Below, piece by piece: positions 1 through 9,275 of a DNA stretch of 64,000 nucleotides. Location: positions 248,001 to 312,000 of the forward strand of contig CAVRGJ010000006.1 of the NCBI GenBank assembly GCA_963720705.1. The letters run 5' to 3'. The notes below the pieces were generated by a model. It was given only the letters and a program-made list of their open reading frames with translations. It was not told the DNA's origin and made no database searches. This DNA is from DASWJZ01 sp963720705 (lineage in GTDB: Bacteria > Pseudomonadota > Alphaproteobacteria > Rhizobiales > Afifellaceae). Within the stretch, counting starts at the first letter, position 1, and every line of letters begins with the position of its first letter. The position numbers and the translations under genes are program-made.

Positions 1-1
1 C

Positions 2-721
2 CAGCTCAGCCTGCTCGACTGCGAGGACGAGCTGCTTGCGGTCGCGGATGCAGTCGAGATCGCCTATTTCATGGAGGCTACGCGCGGCGAGATCGGAGGG
101 CGCTACGATGTGTCGCTGGTCGAAGGCTCCATCACCACTTCGCACGACGCGGAGCGCATCCGCGACGTGCGCCACCGCTCCGACGCGTTGATCACGATCG
201 GCGCCTGCGCGACGGCCGGCGGCATCCAGGCGCTTAGAAATTTCGCCGACGTGAAGGAATACACCTCCGTCGTCTACGCGCACCCCGACTATATCTCGAC
301 ACTCGCGACCTCCACGCCGATCGCCGAGCACGTGAAGGTCGACTTCGAGCTGCGCGGCTGCCCGATCAACAAGCGCCAGCTGCTCGAAGTCGTCTCCGCC
401 TTCCTTGCCGGGCGAAAGCCGGTAACGCCGGCGCATTCCTGCTGCGTCGAGTGCAAGCTCAAGGGCAATGTCTGCGTGATGGTGGCGCATGGAACGCCCT
501 GCCTCGGCCCGGTCACGCACGCCGGCTGCGGCGCGCTCTGCCCCTCCTACGATCGCGGCTGTTACGGCTGCTTCGGCCCGAAGGAAACGCCGAACCCGGC
601 ATCGCTCAGCCATTGGCTGAAGGACCTCGGCATGGACGAGCGCGCGCTGAAGCGCGTCTATTCGACCTTCAACGTGAACGCCCCGGAATTCCGCGAGGAG
701 CGGGAGCGCCATGGCGACTAA
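2..721 (+). CDS. [NiFe]-hydrogenase small subunit, group 3b-like (5' end cut by window)
   Basis: The reading frame is open from the first bases of the window, so the N-terminus, including the first cluster cysteines, lies outside. The visible part starts QLSLLDCEDELLA and continues with the family motifs IGACATAGGIQAL and RGCPINKRQLLE. It ends in a cysteine-rich stretch (HAGCGALCPSYDRGCYGCFGP) that would hold Fe-S clusters. These features match small subunits of cytoplasmic NAD(P)-linked (group 3b/3d) hydrogenases, and no Tat signal or membrane anchor is visible. Its stop overlaps the large-subunit start by 11 bases, so the two are co-translated. The diaphorase subunits expected in group 3b would lie upstream of the window, so the subgroup is an inference. 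Confidence 0.88.
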   Translation, partial: QLSLLDCEDELLAVADAVEIAYFMEATRGEIGGRYDVSLVEGSITTSHDAERIRDVRHRSDALITIGACATAGGIQALRNFADVKEYTSVVYAHPDYISTLATSTPIAEHVKVDFELRGCPINKRQLLEVVSAFLAGRKPVTPAHSCCVECKLKGNVCVMVAHGTPCLGPVTHAGCGALCPSYDRGCYGCFGPKETPNPASLSHWLKDLGMDERALKRVYSTFNVNAPEFREERERHGD

Positions 722-2003
722 GACGATCAAGGTCGACTACCTCGCCCGCGTCGAAGGCGAAGGCGCCTTCAAGGTCGTCATCCGCGACGGCAAGGTGAAA
801 TCGGCCGAGCTCTCGATCTTCGAGCCGCCGCGCTTCTTCGAGGCTTTCCTGCGCGGTCGCGCCTTCACCGAGGCGCCGGATTTCGTGGCGCGCATCTGCG
901 GCATCTGCCCGGTCGCCTACCAGATGAGCTCCGTCCATGCGATGGAGAATGCGCTCGGCGTCACCGTCGACGGGCCGCTCCGCGAGCTCAGGCGGCTGCT
1001 TTATTGCGGCGAATGGATCGAGAGCCACGTGCTGCATGTCCACATGCTGCACGCGCCCGATTTCCTCGGCTACGAGGGCGCAATCGACATGGCGCGCGAC
1101 CACGGCGAGGCCGTGCGCCGCGGGCTCAAGGTGAAGAAAGCCGGCAACGACATCGTGAACTTCATCGGCGGGCGCGAGATCCATCCGATCAACGTCTGCG
1201 TCGGCGGCTTCTACCGCGTGCCGAAGAAACGCGAATTCGCGGAGCTGACCGAAAAGCTCAAATGGGGACGCGACGCCGCGCGCGACGTGGTGCGCTGGGT
1301 CTCAGGCTTCGACTTCCCCGACCGCGAGCGCGACTACACCTTCGTCTCGCTCAGGCATCCGGGCGAATATCCGTTCAGCGAAGGTCACATCGTCTCGAAC
1401 CGCGGGCTCGACATCGACGTGGCCGACTACGACAAGCATTTCGAGGAGATGCACGTCGCGCGCTCGACCGCGCTGCAGTCGCGCCTGAAGCAGACCGGCG
1501 AGCCCTACCTGGTCGGGCCGCTCGCCCGTTACGCCCTGAATTTCGACAAGCTCTCGCCGCTCGCGCAAGAGGCGGCACGCGAGGCCGGCCTCGGACCGAC
1601 CTGCACCAACCCGTATAAGAGCATCGTCGTTCGCGCCGTCGAGACACTCTACGCCTTCGACGAGGCGCTCCGTGTCATCGAGAGCTACGAAGAGCCGGAG
1701 CGTCCCTTTGTGCCGGTCGAGCCGCGCGCGGCGACGGGCTACGGCGCGACCGAAGCGCCGCGCGGCCTGCTCTATCACCGTTACCAACTCGAGGCGGACG
1801 GAACGATCGCAACGGCGCAGATCGTGCCGCCGACCTCGCAGAACCAGGCGAGCGTGGAGGCGGATTTGACCAATTTCGTCGAAGGCTTCCTCGACCTTCC
1901 CGACAAGCAATTGCAGCACCGCTGCGAGCAGACGGTCAGGAACTACGATCCTTGCATTTCTTGCGCCACGCACTTCCTGAAGCTCGACATCGACCGGGGG
2001 TAG
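711..2003 (+). CDS. [NiFe]-hydrogenase large (catalytic) subunit, group 3b-like
   Basis: This 430-residue protein carries both nickel-binding CxxC motifs of the catalytic subunit. The N-terminal one is ARICGICPVAYQ near residue 65, and the C-terminal one is DPCISCATH about 18 residues from the end. Nine residues (FLKLDIDRG) follow the final histidine and would be cut off by the maturation protease encoded immediately downstream. The length and the motif style fit soluble bidirectional hydrogenases better than membrane-bound uptake enzymes, which are usually longer. The hyp genes needed to build its Fe(CN)2CO centre are present at 36.8-42.7 kb. Confidence 0.92.
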   Translation: MATKTIKVDYLARVEGEGAFKVVIRDGKVKSAELSIFEPPRFFEAFLRGRAFTEAPDFVARICGICPVAYQMSSVHAMENALGVTVDGPLRELRRLLYCGEWIESHVLHVHMLHAPDFLGYEGAIDMARDHGEAVRRGLKVKKAGNDIVNFIGGREIHPINVCVGGFYRVPKKREFAELTEKLKWGRDAARDVVRWVSGFDFPDRERDYTFVSLRHPGEYPFSEGHIVSNRGLDIDVADYDKHFEEMHVARSTALQSRLKQTGEPYLVGPLARYALNFDKLSPLAQEAAREAGLGPTCTNPYKSIVVRAVETLYAFDEALRVIESYEEPERPFVPVEPRAATGYGATEAPRGLLYHRYQLEADGTIATAQIVPPTSQNQASVEADLTNFVEGFLDLPDKQLQHRCEQTVRNYDPCISCATHFLKLDIDRG

Positions 2004-2008
2004 GCGAG

Positions 2009-2482
2009 GTGCCGCCCGAGCGGCCGCGCACCATCGTGATCGGCGTCGGCAATTGCGACCGCGGCGACGATGCGGCCGGGCCAACCGTCGCGCGCCGGCT
2101 CCGCGGCACTCTCCCCGCCTCCATCGAGGTCGCGGAGCACAACGGCGAGACAGCGTCGCTCCTCGCGCTTCTCGACGACGCTGATTGCGCCGTTCTTGTC
2201 GATGCGTGCGTGTCAAGCGGGGAGCCGGGAGCGGTGCGCCGCTTCGATGTGAGCGACGCGCCCCTGCCCGAGGCAAAGTTCAGCCTCTCGACGCATGGAT
2301 TGGGACTTGGCGAAGCGGTGGAGCTGGCGCGCGCGCTCGGCCAGCTTCCGCCGCGCACCATCGTCTATGCGATCGAAGCGAACGCATTCGATGCGGGCGC
2401 GCCGCTCTCGCCGGCAGTCGCCGCCGCGATCGATGAGGCGAGCGAGCGCATCCACGCCGAATTCGCCGCCGACGGCTCATGA
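2009..2482 (+). CDS. Hydrogenase maturation protease (HybD/HycI/HoxW family)
   Basis: This endopeptidase would remove the short C-terminal tail of the hydrogenase large subunit after nickel insertion. The family signature IVIGVGNCDRGDDAAG lies at the N-terminus and the length (157 residues) is usual. The start chosen is GTG at 2009, six bases after the large-subunit stop, with GGCGAG just upstream. A longer frame starting at 1952 would run far back into the large subunit and past the conserved N-terminus. It is the last gene of the hydrogenase operon here and converges on betC. The long stretch after TLPASIEVAEHNGE is typical of the family but less conserved. Confidence 0.85.
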   Translation: MPPERPRTIVIGVGNCDRGDDAAGPTVARRLRGTLPASIEVAEHNGETASLLALLDDADCAVLVDACVSSGEPGAVRRFDVSDAPLPEAKFSLSTHGLGLGEAVELARALGQLPPRTIVYAIEANAFDAGAPLSPAVAAAIDEASERIHAEFAADGS

Positions 2483-2555
2483 GCTGCCTGGCAGGCCGAT
2501 CTCTCGCACGCTGCATCGATTGCGATGCTGGATCGTCGCCTGCCGCGCCTGAGGG

Positions 2556-4082
2556 CTATTTCTCCGGTTCTGCTGCAGATTTTGGAAAGCGCGCCGACAT
2601 TTCGAGATCATTGAGGTCCAGATGATTTCGCATGTAGCGTTCCGAGGCCTTCTGCAGCGGTTGGAAATCCCAGGGGAAATAGCTTCCGTTCCGCAGCGCC
2701 GCGTAGACGACGTGCCGCCGCGCCTGGCTCGACAGCACGTCGGCGTTGAACGCGCTGAGGTTCCAGCGATCGGTCACGGCGGCGCGGAGAAGTTCGACGC
2801 GCTCCGCGTGATCCGCATCGGGCGCGAGGTTGCGCCGCTCCAACGGATCGTCGGCAAGGTCGAAAAGGAGCGGCGGATCGGATTCGCAATGGATGTATTT
2901 GTAAGCGCCATCGCGGATCATGACGATCGGTGCGACGGCGGCCTCCGCGGCGTATTCGGCAACGACGCGCCGCCCCGGTCCGCCCGCGCCCGAAGCGAAC
3001 GAGACGAGGCTGAGACCGTCGAGCGGCGTAGGGATTTCGGCGAGCGAACCCCCGGCGAGCTCCACCAAGGTTGGCAGCACGTCGAGGAGGCTTGTCGGCT
3101 CGGCGATGCTGCGCGATCCGAAACCCGGCGCAGCCATCATCAACGGAACGCGCGCGCTTCCCTCGAAGAAGTTCATCTTGAACCAGAGGCCGCGCTCCCC
3201 GAGCATGTCGCCGTGATCGGAGGTGAAGAGAACCACCGTGTCGTCGGCGAAGCCGCAAATCTTCAACGTCTCCAGGAGGCTGCCGATCGTCTCGTCGAGA
3301 TAGGATATGGCGGCGAAGTATGCGCGGCGCGCAGCACGCACTTGCGCCTCCCCAATCTCAAAGCGCCGCCAATCGCAAGAGTCCAAGATGCGGCGTGAAT
3401 GTGGATCCTGCTTTTCGTAGGGGATCGCCGCGCCGGGCATCGGAAAATCGGCGCCCTCATAGAGGTCCCAGTATTTCTTGCGCATGACGTAGGGATCGTG
3501 CGGATGCGTGAAGCTGACGGTCAGGCAGAAGGGACGGCCGTCGGCATGCCGCGCGAAATCGAAAATCCGCTGCCTGGCGAAGTGCGCGACCTCGTCGTCA
3601 TATTCGAGCTGGTTGGTCATCTCCGCCACGCCGGCATCGGTGACGGACGACAGATTGTGATACCACCAGTCGATCCGTTCTCCGGGCTTCGTCCAGTCTG
3701 GCGTCCACCCGAAGTCCGCCGGGTAGATGTCGGTCGTCAGCCGCTCCTCAAAGCCGTGCAGCTGGTCGGGACCGACGAAATGCATCTTGCCTGAAAGGGC
3801 GGTGCGGTAACCCAGTCGGCGCAAATAGTGCGCGAAGGTCGGGATCGCAGAAGGAAATTCCGCGGCGTTGTCGTAGACGCCCGTGCGCGAGGGGAGCTGC
3901 CCCGACATGAAAGCCGCGCGCGAGGGTGCGCAAAGCGGGCTCGCGCAGTAATTGGCGTTGAAACGGACCGAGCGCTCGGCGAGGCGTGCAAGGTTCGGAG
4001 CATTGAGAAATGGCGCCGGCCCATCGGGAAAGAAGGTCCCGTTCAACTGGTCGACCATGACGATGAGAATGTTCGGCTGCAC
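2556..4082 (-). CDS. betC: Choline-sulfatase
   Basis: This enzyme hydrolyses choline-O-sulfate to choline and sulfate. The 508-residue protein has the sulfatase motif C51-A-P-S-R55, whose cysteine becomes formylglycine, and an early metal aspartate in VMVDQLNG. It also has the stretch GKMHFVGPDQLHGFEERL, which is characteristic of BetC. It follows the fused ABC ATPase by about 30 bases on the same strand and is probably the last gene of the transporter operon. That suggests the importer brings in a sulfated or quaternary-amine substrate. The choline oxidation genes betA and betB are not in the window. No signal peptide is seen, so it acts in the cytoplasm. Confidence 0.87.
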   Translation of the reverse strand: MQPNILIVMVDQLNGTFFPDGPAPFLNAPNLARLAERSVRFNANYCASPLCAPSRAAFMSGQLPSRTGVYDNAAEFPSAIPTFAHYLRRLGYRTALSGKMHFVGPDQLHGFEERLTTDIYPADFGWTPDWTKPGERIDWWYHNLSSVTDAGVAEMTNQLEYDDEVAHFARQRIFDFARHADGRPFCLTVSFTHPHDPYVMRKKYWDLYEGADFPMPGAAIPYEKQDPHSRRILDSCDWRRFEIGEAQVRAARRAYFAAISYLDETIGSLLETLKICGFADDTVVLFTSDHGDMLGERGLWFKMNFFEGSARVPLMMAAPGFGSRSIAEPTSLLDVLPTLVELAGGSLAEIPTPLDGLSLVSFASGAGGPGRRVVAEYAAEAAVAPIVMIRDGAYKYIHCESDPPLLFDLADDPLERRNLAPDADHAERVELLRAAVTDRWNLSAFNADVLSSQARRHVVYAALRNGSYFPWDFQPLQKASERYMRNHLDLNDLEMSARFPKSAAEPEK

Positions 4083-4112
4083 CGGCGCGCCCTCTCCTGC
4101 TCTGAAGAGCTG

Positions 4113-5744
4113 CTAGTGGCCCGCGCTTTCCATGCGTCGATGCTCCAGAACCTTCTCCAGCCAGCCGATCTCCATTTCCGGGACCGAGGACAACAGGAGG
4201 TCGGTATAGTCGTCGAAGGGGGGAGTGAGGACCTTGTCCTTCGGGCCAAATCGAACGAGGCGGCCGCGATACATGACGGCAATGGAATCGGCAATCGCCC
4301 TGACCGTCGCGATGTCGTGCGTTATGAAGAGATACGAAACGCCGGTTTCGGCCTGCAGCCTCATCAAGAGCTTCAAGATACCGTTGGCCACCAGCGGATC
4401 GAGCGCCGAGGTAGGCTCGTCGCAGATGATCAGCTTGGGGTTCGCGGCAAGCGCGCGAGCGATGCAGACGCGCTGCTTCTGGCCGCCGGAGAGCTCCGCG
4501 GGGTAGCGGTCGATGAGCTCGCGGTTGAGCTCGATGTGGTCGAGAAGCTCCTCGACGCGCAGCGTCTTCTCCGCCCCGCGGATGCCGAAATAGAACTGCA
4601 GCGGCCGGCCGATGATCTGCCGGATCGTCTGCCGCGGGTTCATGGCGACGTCCGCCATCTGGTAGATCATCTGCAGCGCCCGCAGCTCCTCGCGGCCGCG
4701 GTCCTTGAGGGCCGGCGCCAACGCCTTGCCGTCGAAGACGACAGAGCCGCGGCTCGGCGGCAAGAGACCCGTCACGACACGCGCGAGCGTCGACTTGCCC
4801 GATCCGGACTCGCCCACCACGGCGAGCGTCTGCCCGGGCGGCACGTGGAGCGTCACGTCGTGCAGGACCTGAATCGCGGCGTAGGAAGCGTCGACGTGCT
4901 CCACCTTGAGGAGCGCCGACGACTGATCCGCCGCCGCCTCTTTCAGCGTCTTGCGGATCGACACGAGTCGCGTCGTGTAGTCTTCCTTGGGCGCCTCGAT
5001 GATCTGTTGCACCGAGCCGTATTCCACGGCTTTGCCGTAGCGGAGCACCATGATGTCGTCGGAAACCTGCGCCACGACCGCGAGATCGTGGGTGATGTAG
5101 AGCGCCGCGGTGCCGGTCTCCTCGATGGCGCGCTTGATGGCGGCGAGCACGTCAATCTGCGTGGTCACGTCGAGCGCCGTCGTCGGCTCATCGAAAACGA
5201 TCAGATCGGGCTTCGGGCAAAGAGCCATCGCGGTCATGGCCCGCTGCAGCTGGCCGCCGGAGACCTGGTGCGGATAGCGGCTTCCGAAGGTCTCGGGTGA
5301 CGGGAGCCCGAGGACGCGGAAGAGCTCGATGGCGCGGCGGTGCGCTTCGCCGCGGGCCATCAGGCCATGCCGAACCGCCGCTTCGACCACCTGGTCTCCG
5401 ATCTTGCGTGCCGGGTTGAAGGCGGCGGCTGCCGACTGCGCCACGTAGGAGACCCGGTCGCCGCGAATGTCGCGAACATCGGCCCGGCTGAGCTTCAGGA
5501 TGTCGATCCCGTCGAGCCGCACCTCGCCGCCGACGATGCGGCAGCCGCCGCGTCCGTACGCGAGCGCGGCGAGCCCAATCGTCGACTTGCCGGCACCGGA
5601 CTCGCCGATCAAGCCGAGCACGTGCCCCTTGCCGAGCGTGAACGAAACGCCGTCGACGATGGTGACGTCCTTCGGCGGTTCGCCGGGCGGGTGGATCGTC
5701 GCTTCGATCTTGAGGTCGCGGACGTCGAGGATGACATCAGACAT
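4113..5744 (-). CDS. Oligopeptide/dipeptide-type ABC transporter, fused double ATPase (DppD-DppF)
   Basis: Two complete ATPase domains are joined in one 543-residue chain. The first has Walker A GESGAGKST at residues 47-55 and signature VSGGQLQRAM. The second has Walker A GESGSGKST near residue 316 and signature LSGGQKQRVC. This is the GsiA/YejF-type arrangement that replaces separate D and F subunits. It overlaps the upstream permease gene by eight bases. In this operon it would energise import of the ligand held by the binding protein at 7547-9136. The ligand is not defined by sequence; the neighbouring carnitine and choline-sulfate enzymes suggest a quaternary amine. Confidence 0.9.
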   Translation of the reverse strand: MSDVILDVRDLKIEATIHPPGEPPKDVTIVDGVSFTLGKGHVLGLIGESGAGKSTIGLAALAYGRGGCRIVGGEVRLDGIDILKLSRADVRDIRGDRVSYVAQSAAAAFNPARKIGDQVVEAAVRHGLMARGEAHRRAIELFRVLGLPSPETFGSRYPHQVSGGQLQRAMTAMALCPKPDLIVFDEPTTALDVTTQIDVLAAIKRAIEETGTAALYITHDLAVVAQVSDDIMVLRYGKAVEYGSVQQIIEAPKEDYTTRLVSIRKTLKEAAADQSSALLKVEHVDASYAAIQVLHDVTLHVPPGQTLAVVGESGSGKSTLARVVTGLLPPSRGSVVFDGKALAPALKDRGREELRALQMIYQMADVAMNPRQTIRQIIGRPLQFYFGIRGAEKTLRVEELLDHIELNRELIDRYPAELSGGQKQRVCIARALAANPKLIICDEPTSALDPLVANGILKLLMRLQAETGVSYLFITHDIATVRAIADSIAVMYRGRLVRFGPKDKVLTPPFDDYTDLLLSSVPEMEIGWLEKVLEHRRMESAGH

Positions 5745-6561
5745 CGCCGCGCCCCCCCTTCAGGCTCGCTGTGCGGTTCAGCACCCAATCCACCACGAGA
5801 TTGACGCAGATGGCGAGCGTCGCGATCGCAGCGCCCGGAATGAGCGCGGCGGAAATGCCGAAGACAATCCCGTCCTTGTTCTCCTTGACCATCGAGCCCC
5901 AGTCCGCTGCGGGCGGCTGCACGCCGAGCCCGAGGAACGAGAGGGCCGACAGGAAGAGCACCGCGAACGCAAAGCGCAGGCCGAGCTCCGCCAGTAGCGG
6001 CGAGAGCGCGTTGGGCAATATCTCGCGCGACATGATCCAGCCCCAGCCTTCGCCCCTGAGCCGCGCCGCCTCCACGAAATCCATGACGGCGATGTCGACG
6101 GCGACGGCGCGGCTGATACGAAAGACGCGCGTGGAATCCAGCACCGCCATCACCAGGATGAGCACATAGAGGTCGGTCGGCAGCACGGAGAGCACGACGA
6201 GCGCGAAGATAAGCGTCGGGATCGCCATCAAGAGGTCGATCATCCGCGACAATATCTGATCGATCCAGCCGCGCATGATCGCCGCGAAGAAGCCAAGCGT
6301 CACGCCGATCCCAAAGGAGAGAATAGTCGCCGCAGCGGCGATGAAGATCGTGATCTGCGCGCCCCAGATGAGTCGCGATAGAAGATCGCGGCCGATATTG
6401 TCGGTTCCGAGCGGAGACGCCCATGAGGGCGGCTCCCAGACTTTCCCCACGACCTCGAAAACCGGATGCGGTGCGATCAATGGGGCAAAGATCGCCAGGA
6501 ACAGATAGAAGCCGACCCCGAAGAGCCCGACCATTGCCGAAAGCGGCATGCGGCGGAACAT
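5737..6561 (-). CDS. Oligopeptide/dipeptide-type ABC transporter permease (DppC-like)
   Basis: This is a 274-residue inner-membrane permease with the DppC/OppC pattern: an N-terminal helix, a domain with SPLGTDNIGRDLLSRLIWGA, and the coupling loop EAARLRGEGWGWIM. The start chosen is ATG at 6561 because GAGGTAGGA lies just upstream and the upstream permease stops at 6566. An ATG at 6597 would add 12 residues and overlap that gene. The typical family length is 270-300 residues, so either start is possible. Confidence 0.88.
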   Translation of the reverse strand: MFRRMPLSAMVGLFGVGFYLFLAIFAPLIAPHPVFEVVGKVWEPPSWASPLGTDNIGRDLLSRLIWGAQITIFIAAAATILSFGIGVTLGFFAAIMRGWIDQILSRMIDLLMAIPTLIFALVVLSVLPTDLYVLILVMAVLDSTRVFRISRAVAVDIAVMDFVEAARLRGEGWGWIMSREILPNALSPLLAELGLRFAFAVLFLSALSFLGLGVQPPAADWGSMVKENKDGIVFGISAALIPGAAIATLAICVNLVVDWVLNRTASLKGGRGDV

Positions 6562-6565
6562 CGTC

Positions 6566-7525
6566 CTACCTCGGGTGCCTGAGCCGCGGATTGGCAAGGA
6601 CCGCAGCGAGATCGGCGATGAGGTTCAAAATGATGTAGACCGAGGCGAAGACCATCCCGCACGCCTGCACCACGGGCACATCGCGCTTGGCAACGTGGTC
6701 CACCATGTACTGACCCATGCCAGGATAGACGAAGATGACCTCCACCACGACGACGCCGACGACCAGGTAGGCGAGGTTCAGCGCCACGACGTTGACGATC
6801 GGCGCAAGCGCATTCGGCAGCGCGTGCTTCCAGATGATGCGCGAGGGCGAGATGCCCTTGAGCTCCGCCGTCTCGATATAGGCAGAGGAGAGCACGTTGA
6901 GGACGGCGGCACGGGTCATACGCATCATGTAGCCCACCACGACGAGGACGAGCGTCAGCGTCGGCAGTGCAATCGCGTAGAGTTGCTGGCCGAAGCTCAT
7001 GGTATCGCGGATCGTCGCCGTGCTCGGGAGCCAACGGAGCTTCACCGCGAAAAGCACGATAAGCAGATAGCCTGCGAAGAATTCCGGCAGCGAGACCGCC
7101 GAGAGGGTCACGATGGAGAGGAAGCGGTCGAAAAGCGTGTTTCTGTAGCGGACCGCCAGAATGCCGAGCAGTATGGCGAGCGGCACGGAGATCGCGGCAG
7201 CGGCCGAGGCGAGGAACAAGGTGTTGCCCAGCCGCTTGCCGATGCTTTTGGCGATGTCCTGGTGGTTCGTGTAGCTCTTGCCGAAATCGCCCCGCACGGC
7301 GTGACCGAGCCAGTCGAAGTAGCGCACGACAGCGGGCCGGTTGAGGCCAAGCTCGTTGCGGATGTTGGCAACGGCCTCCGGCGTCGCCTGCTGGCCGAGC
7401 ATGGCGGTTGCCACGTCGCCGGGCAGGATCTGGGTGCCGGCGAAGATCACCGCCGACACCGCCCAGAGCAGAAGAACGCCCAGCGCGATGCGCTGAGCGA
7501 TCATCTTGAGAAGCGGCCCCCCCAT
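6566..7525 (-). CDS. Oligopeptide/dipeptide-type ABC transporter permease (DppB-like)
   Basis: This 319-residue membrane protein has the DppB/OppB hallmarks: N-terminal MIAQRIALGVLLLWAVS, then ILPGDVATAMLGQQATPEA, and a coupling loop near ETAELKGISPSRIIW. The start at 7525 has GGAGAGGGG directly upstream, which supports it over the in-frame ATG seven codons later. It lies 22 bases after the binding-protein gene and is followed by the DppC-like permease, in the usual order binding protein, B, C, ATPase. Confidence 0.88.
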   Translation of the reverse strand: MGGPLLKMIAQRIALGVLLLWAVSAVIFAGTQILPGDVATAMLGQQATPEAVANIRNELGLNRPAVVRYFDWLGHAVRGDFGKSYTNHQDIAKSIGKRLGNTLFLASAAAAISVPLAILLGILAVRYRNTLFDRFLSIVTLSAVSLPEFFAGYLLIVLFAVKLRWLPSTATIRDTMSFGQQLYAIALPTLTLVLVVVGYMMRMTRAAVLNVLSSAYIETAELKGISPSRIIWKHALPNALAPIVNVVALNLAYLVVGVVVVEVIFVYPGMGQYMVDHVAKRDVPVVQACGMVFASVYIILNLIADLAAVLANPRLRHPR

Positions 7526-7546
7526 CGCCCCTCTCCTTTCCGCCGC

Positions 7547-9136
7547 TTACGCGGCGAGCCAGACGCGGATCGGCGCGGAGAGGTTCGAAGTCTCCTGGTT
7601 CGGGTCCACGACCCAACCCATCACCTGTTCCGAATGCGCGTCGATGAAGTCGTTGAACATCGGCAGGATGAGCCCGCCGGTGTCGCGCACCAGCACCGCC
7701 ATGTCGTGGTAGATCTGCGCCCGCTTGGCGTCGTCGAGTTCGCCGCGCGCCGCGAGCAGCATCTTGTCGAAGTCCGGATTGAAGAAGCGCGTGTCGTTCC
7801 AGTCGGCCTTCGAATAGTAGGCGGTCGAATACATGGAATCCTGCGTCGGGCGTCCGCCCCAGTAGGATGCGCAGAACGGCTGCTTGTTCCACACGTTGTC
7901 CCAGTAACCGTCGCCCGGCTCGCGCTGCACCTCGATCTGGATGCCGGCCTTCGCTGCCTGCTGCTGATAGAGCGTCGCCGCATCGACCGCGCCCGGGAAA
8001 GCCACCTCCGAGGTCCTGAGCAAGATCGACCCGGAATGCCCGGATTTCTGATAGTAGTGCTTGGCCTCCTCCGGATCGTAGGGGCGTTGCTCGATGTCGG
8101 CCGGGAAGTAGGGATACGACTTGGAGATCGGGAAGTCGTTCCCGATCGTCGCGTAGCCCTGCAGGATGGTCTGGATCATCGCCTCGCGGTCTATGGAGAG
8201 CTTCAGCGCCATCCGGAGATCGTTGTTGTCGAAGGGCGGCGTGTTGCAATGCATGATGAACACGTAGTGCCCCTTCGACGGCACGCGCTCGATGACGACG
8301 CCGCCGGCGCCCTCGAGCAGTGACACCGTCTTCGGCTCGACGCGGTTCACGATGTGGACCTGACCGGACTGCAGCGCCGACATGCGCGCCGTGTTGTCGT
8401 TCATGACCAGGATCTCGACGGAGTCGACGAAGCCGACCTTGTCGTTCCAATGGTCGGCGTATTTGGTCGCGAAGTGGCGGACGCCCGGATCGTTGTCCTT
8501 CACGACGTACGGCCCGGTGCCGATGCCGGCGTCCGGCGCGTCGCGGCCGCCGTCAGGCTGGATCACCAGGTGATAGTCGCTGAGGAGGAGCGGCAGGTCG
8601 GCGTTGGCGTTGGCCAAAGTGAGCACGACGTTGTCGCCGTCCGCCTTCATCTCCGTGATGTCCTTCACCACGCCAAGGGCGCCGGACTTCGCGTCGGGAT
8701 CGGAGTGCCGCTTAAGCGTCGCCACGACGTCGTCGGGCGTGAGCGCCTTGCCGTTGTGGAACGTCACGCCTTTGCGGATCTTGAAGGTCCACTGCTTGAC
8801 GTCGTCGGAAGCTTCCCAGGATTCCGCCAGCATCCCCTTCGGCGAGCCGTCCTCCGGCGCCGCGTAGACGAGCGTTTCGCCCCAGCATTTTCCGAAAATC
8901 TGCGGCACCTGGCTGAGCCACGTCGCCGGATCGAGGCTGTTCGTCGATTCGCCGCCGACCAGCCCGCAGACGAGGTTGCCGCCCTTCACCGGGCTCTGCG
9001 CAAGAGCCGTGGACGACAGAAGCTTCGATGCGACAGGAAGCGCGACGCCAAGCGCGGCTGCGCGACCGAGGAACGCGCGCCGGCTTATGCGACCGCGGAT
9101 GGCTTCAATTGCAAGATGGTCAAGCTCTCGAGACAT
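7547..9136 (-). CDS. ABC transporter substrate-binding protein, family 5 (Tat-exported)
   Basis: This 529-residue extracellular solute-binding protein belongs to the peptide/nickel family (SBP_bac_5). It starts with a Tat signal: RISRRAFLG with the arginine pair at residues 19-20, a hydrophobic stretch, and a probable cleavage site after SSTALA near residue 46. The body shows the family features LAESWEASDDVKQWTFKIRK and VTFHNGKALTPDDV. As the first gene of the transporter set, it decides what the importer takes up. Family members bind peptides, opines and various small cations. The ligand here is inferred only from the neighbours (carnitine, choline sulfate). Confidence 0.88.
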   Translation of the reverse strand: MSRELDHLAIEAIRGRISRRAFLGRAAALGVALPVASKLLSSTALAQSPVKGGNLVCGLVGGESTNSLDPATWLSQVPQIFGKCWGETLVYAAPEDGSPKGMLAESWEASDDVKQWTFKIRKGVTFHNGKALTPDDVVATLKRHSDPDAKSGALGVVKDITEMKADGDNVVLTLANANADLPLLLSDYHLVIQPDGGRDAPDAGIGTGPYVVKDNDPGVRHFATKYADHWNDKVGFVDSVEILVMNDNTARMSALQSGQVHIVNRVEPKTVSLLEGAGGVVIERVPSKGHYVFIMHCNTPPFDNNDLRMALKLSIDREAMIQTILQGYATIGNDFPISKSYPYFPADIEQRPYDPEEAKHYYQKSGHSGSILLRTSEVAFPGAVDAATLYQQQAAKAGIQIEVQREPGDGYWDNVWNKQPFCASYWGGRPTQDSMYSTAYYSKADWNDTRFFNPDFDKMLLAARGELDDAKRAQIYHDMAVLVRDTGGLILPMFNDFIDAHSEQVMGWVVDPNQETSNLSAPIRVWLAA

Positions 9137-9275
9137 GATCCCCTCCGTGTTTGCGTTCGGCCACCTCCACGTTCCGGCGACCTTAAAGTCCCTGCGGACA
9201 GGCTACCCGCCTACGCGCAAGACACCCGTGTGATTGCGACCATCCGCGGCGTGAGCGGAGCAAGCGCGCGCAAGC

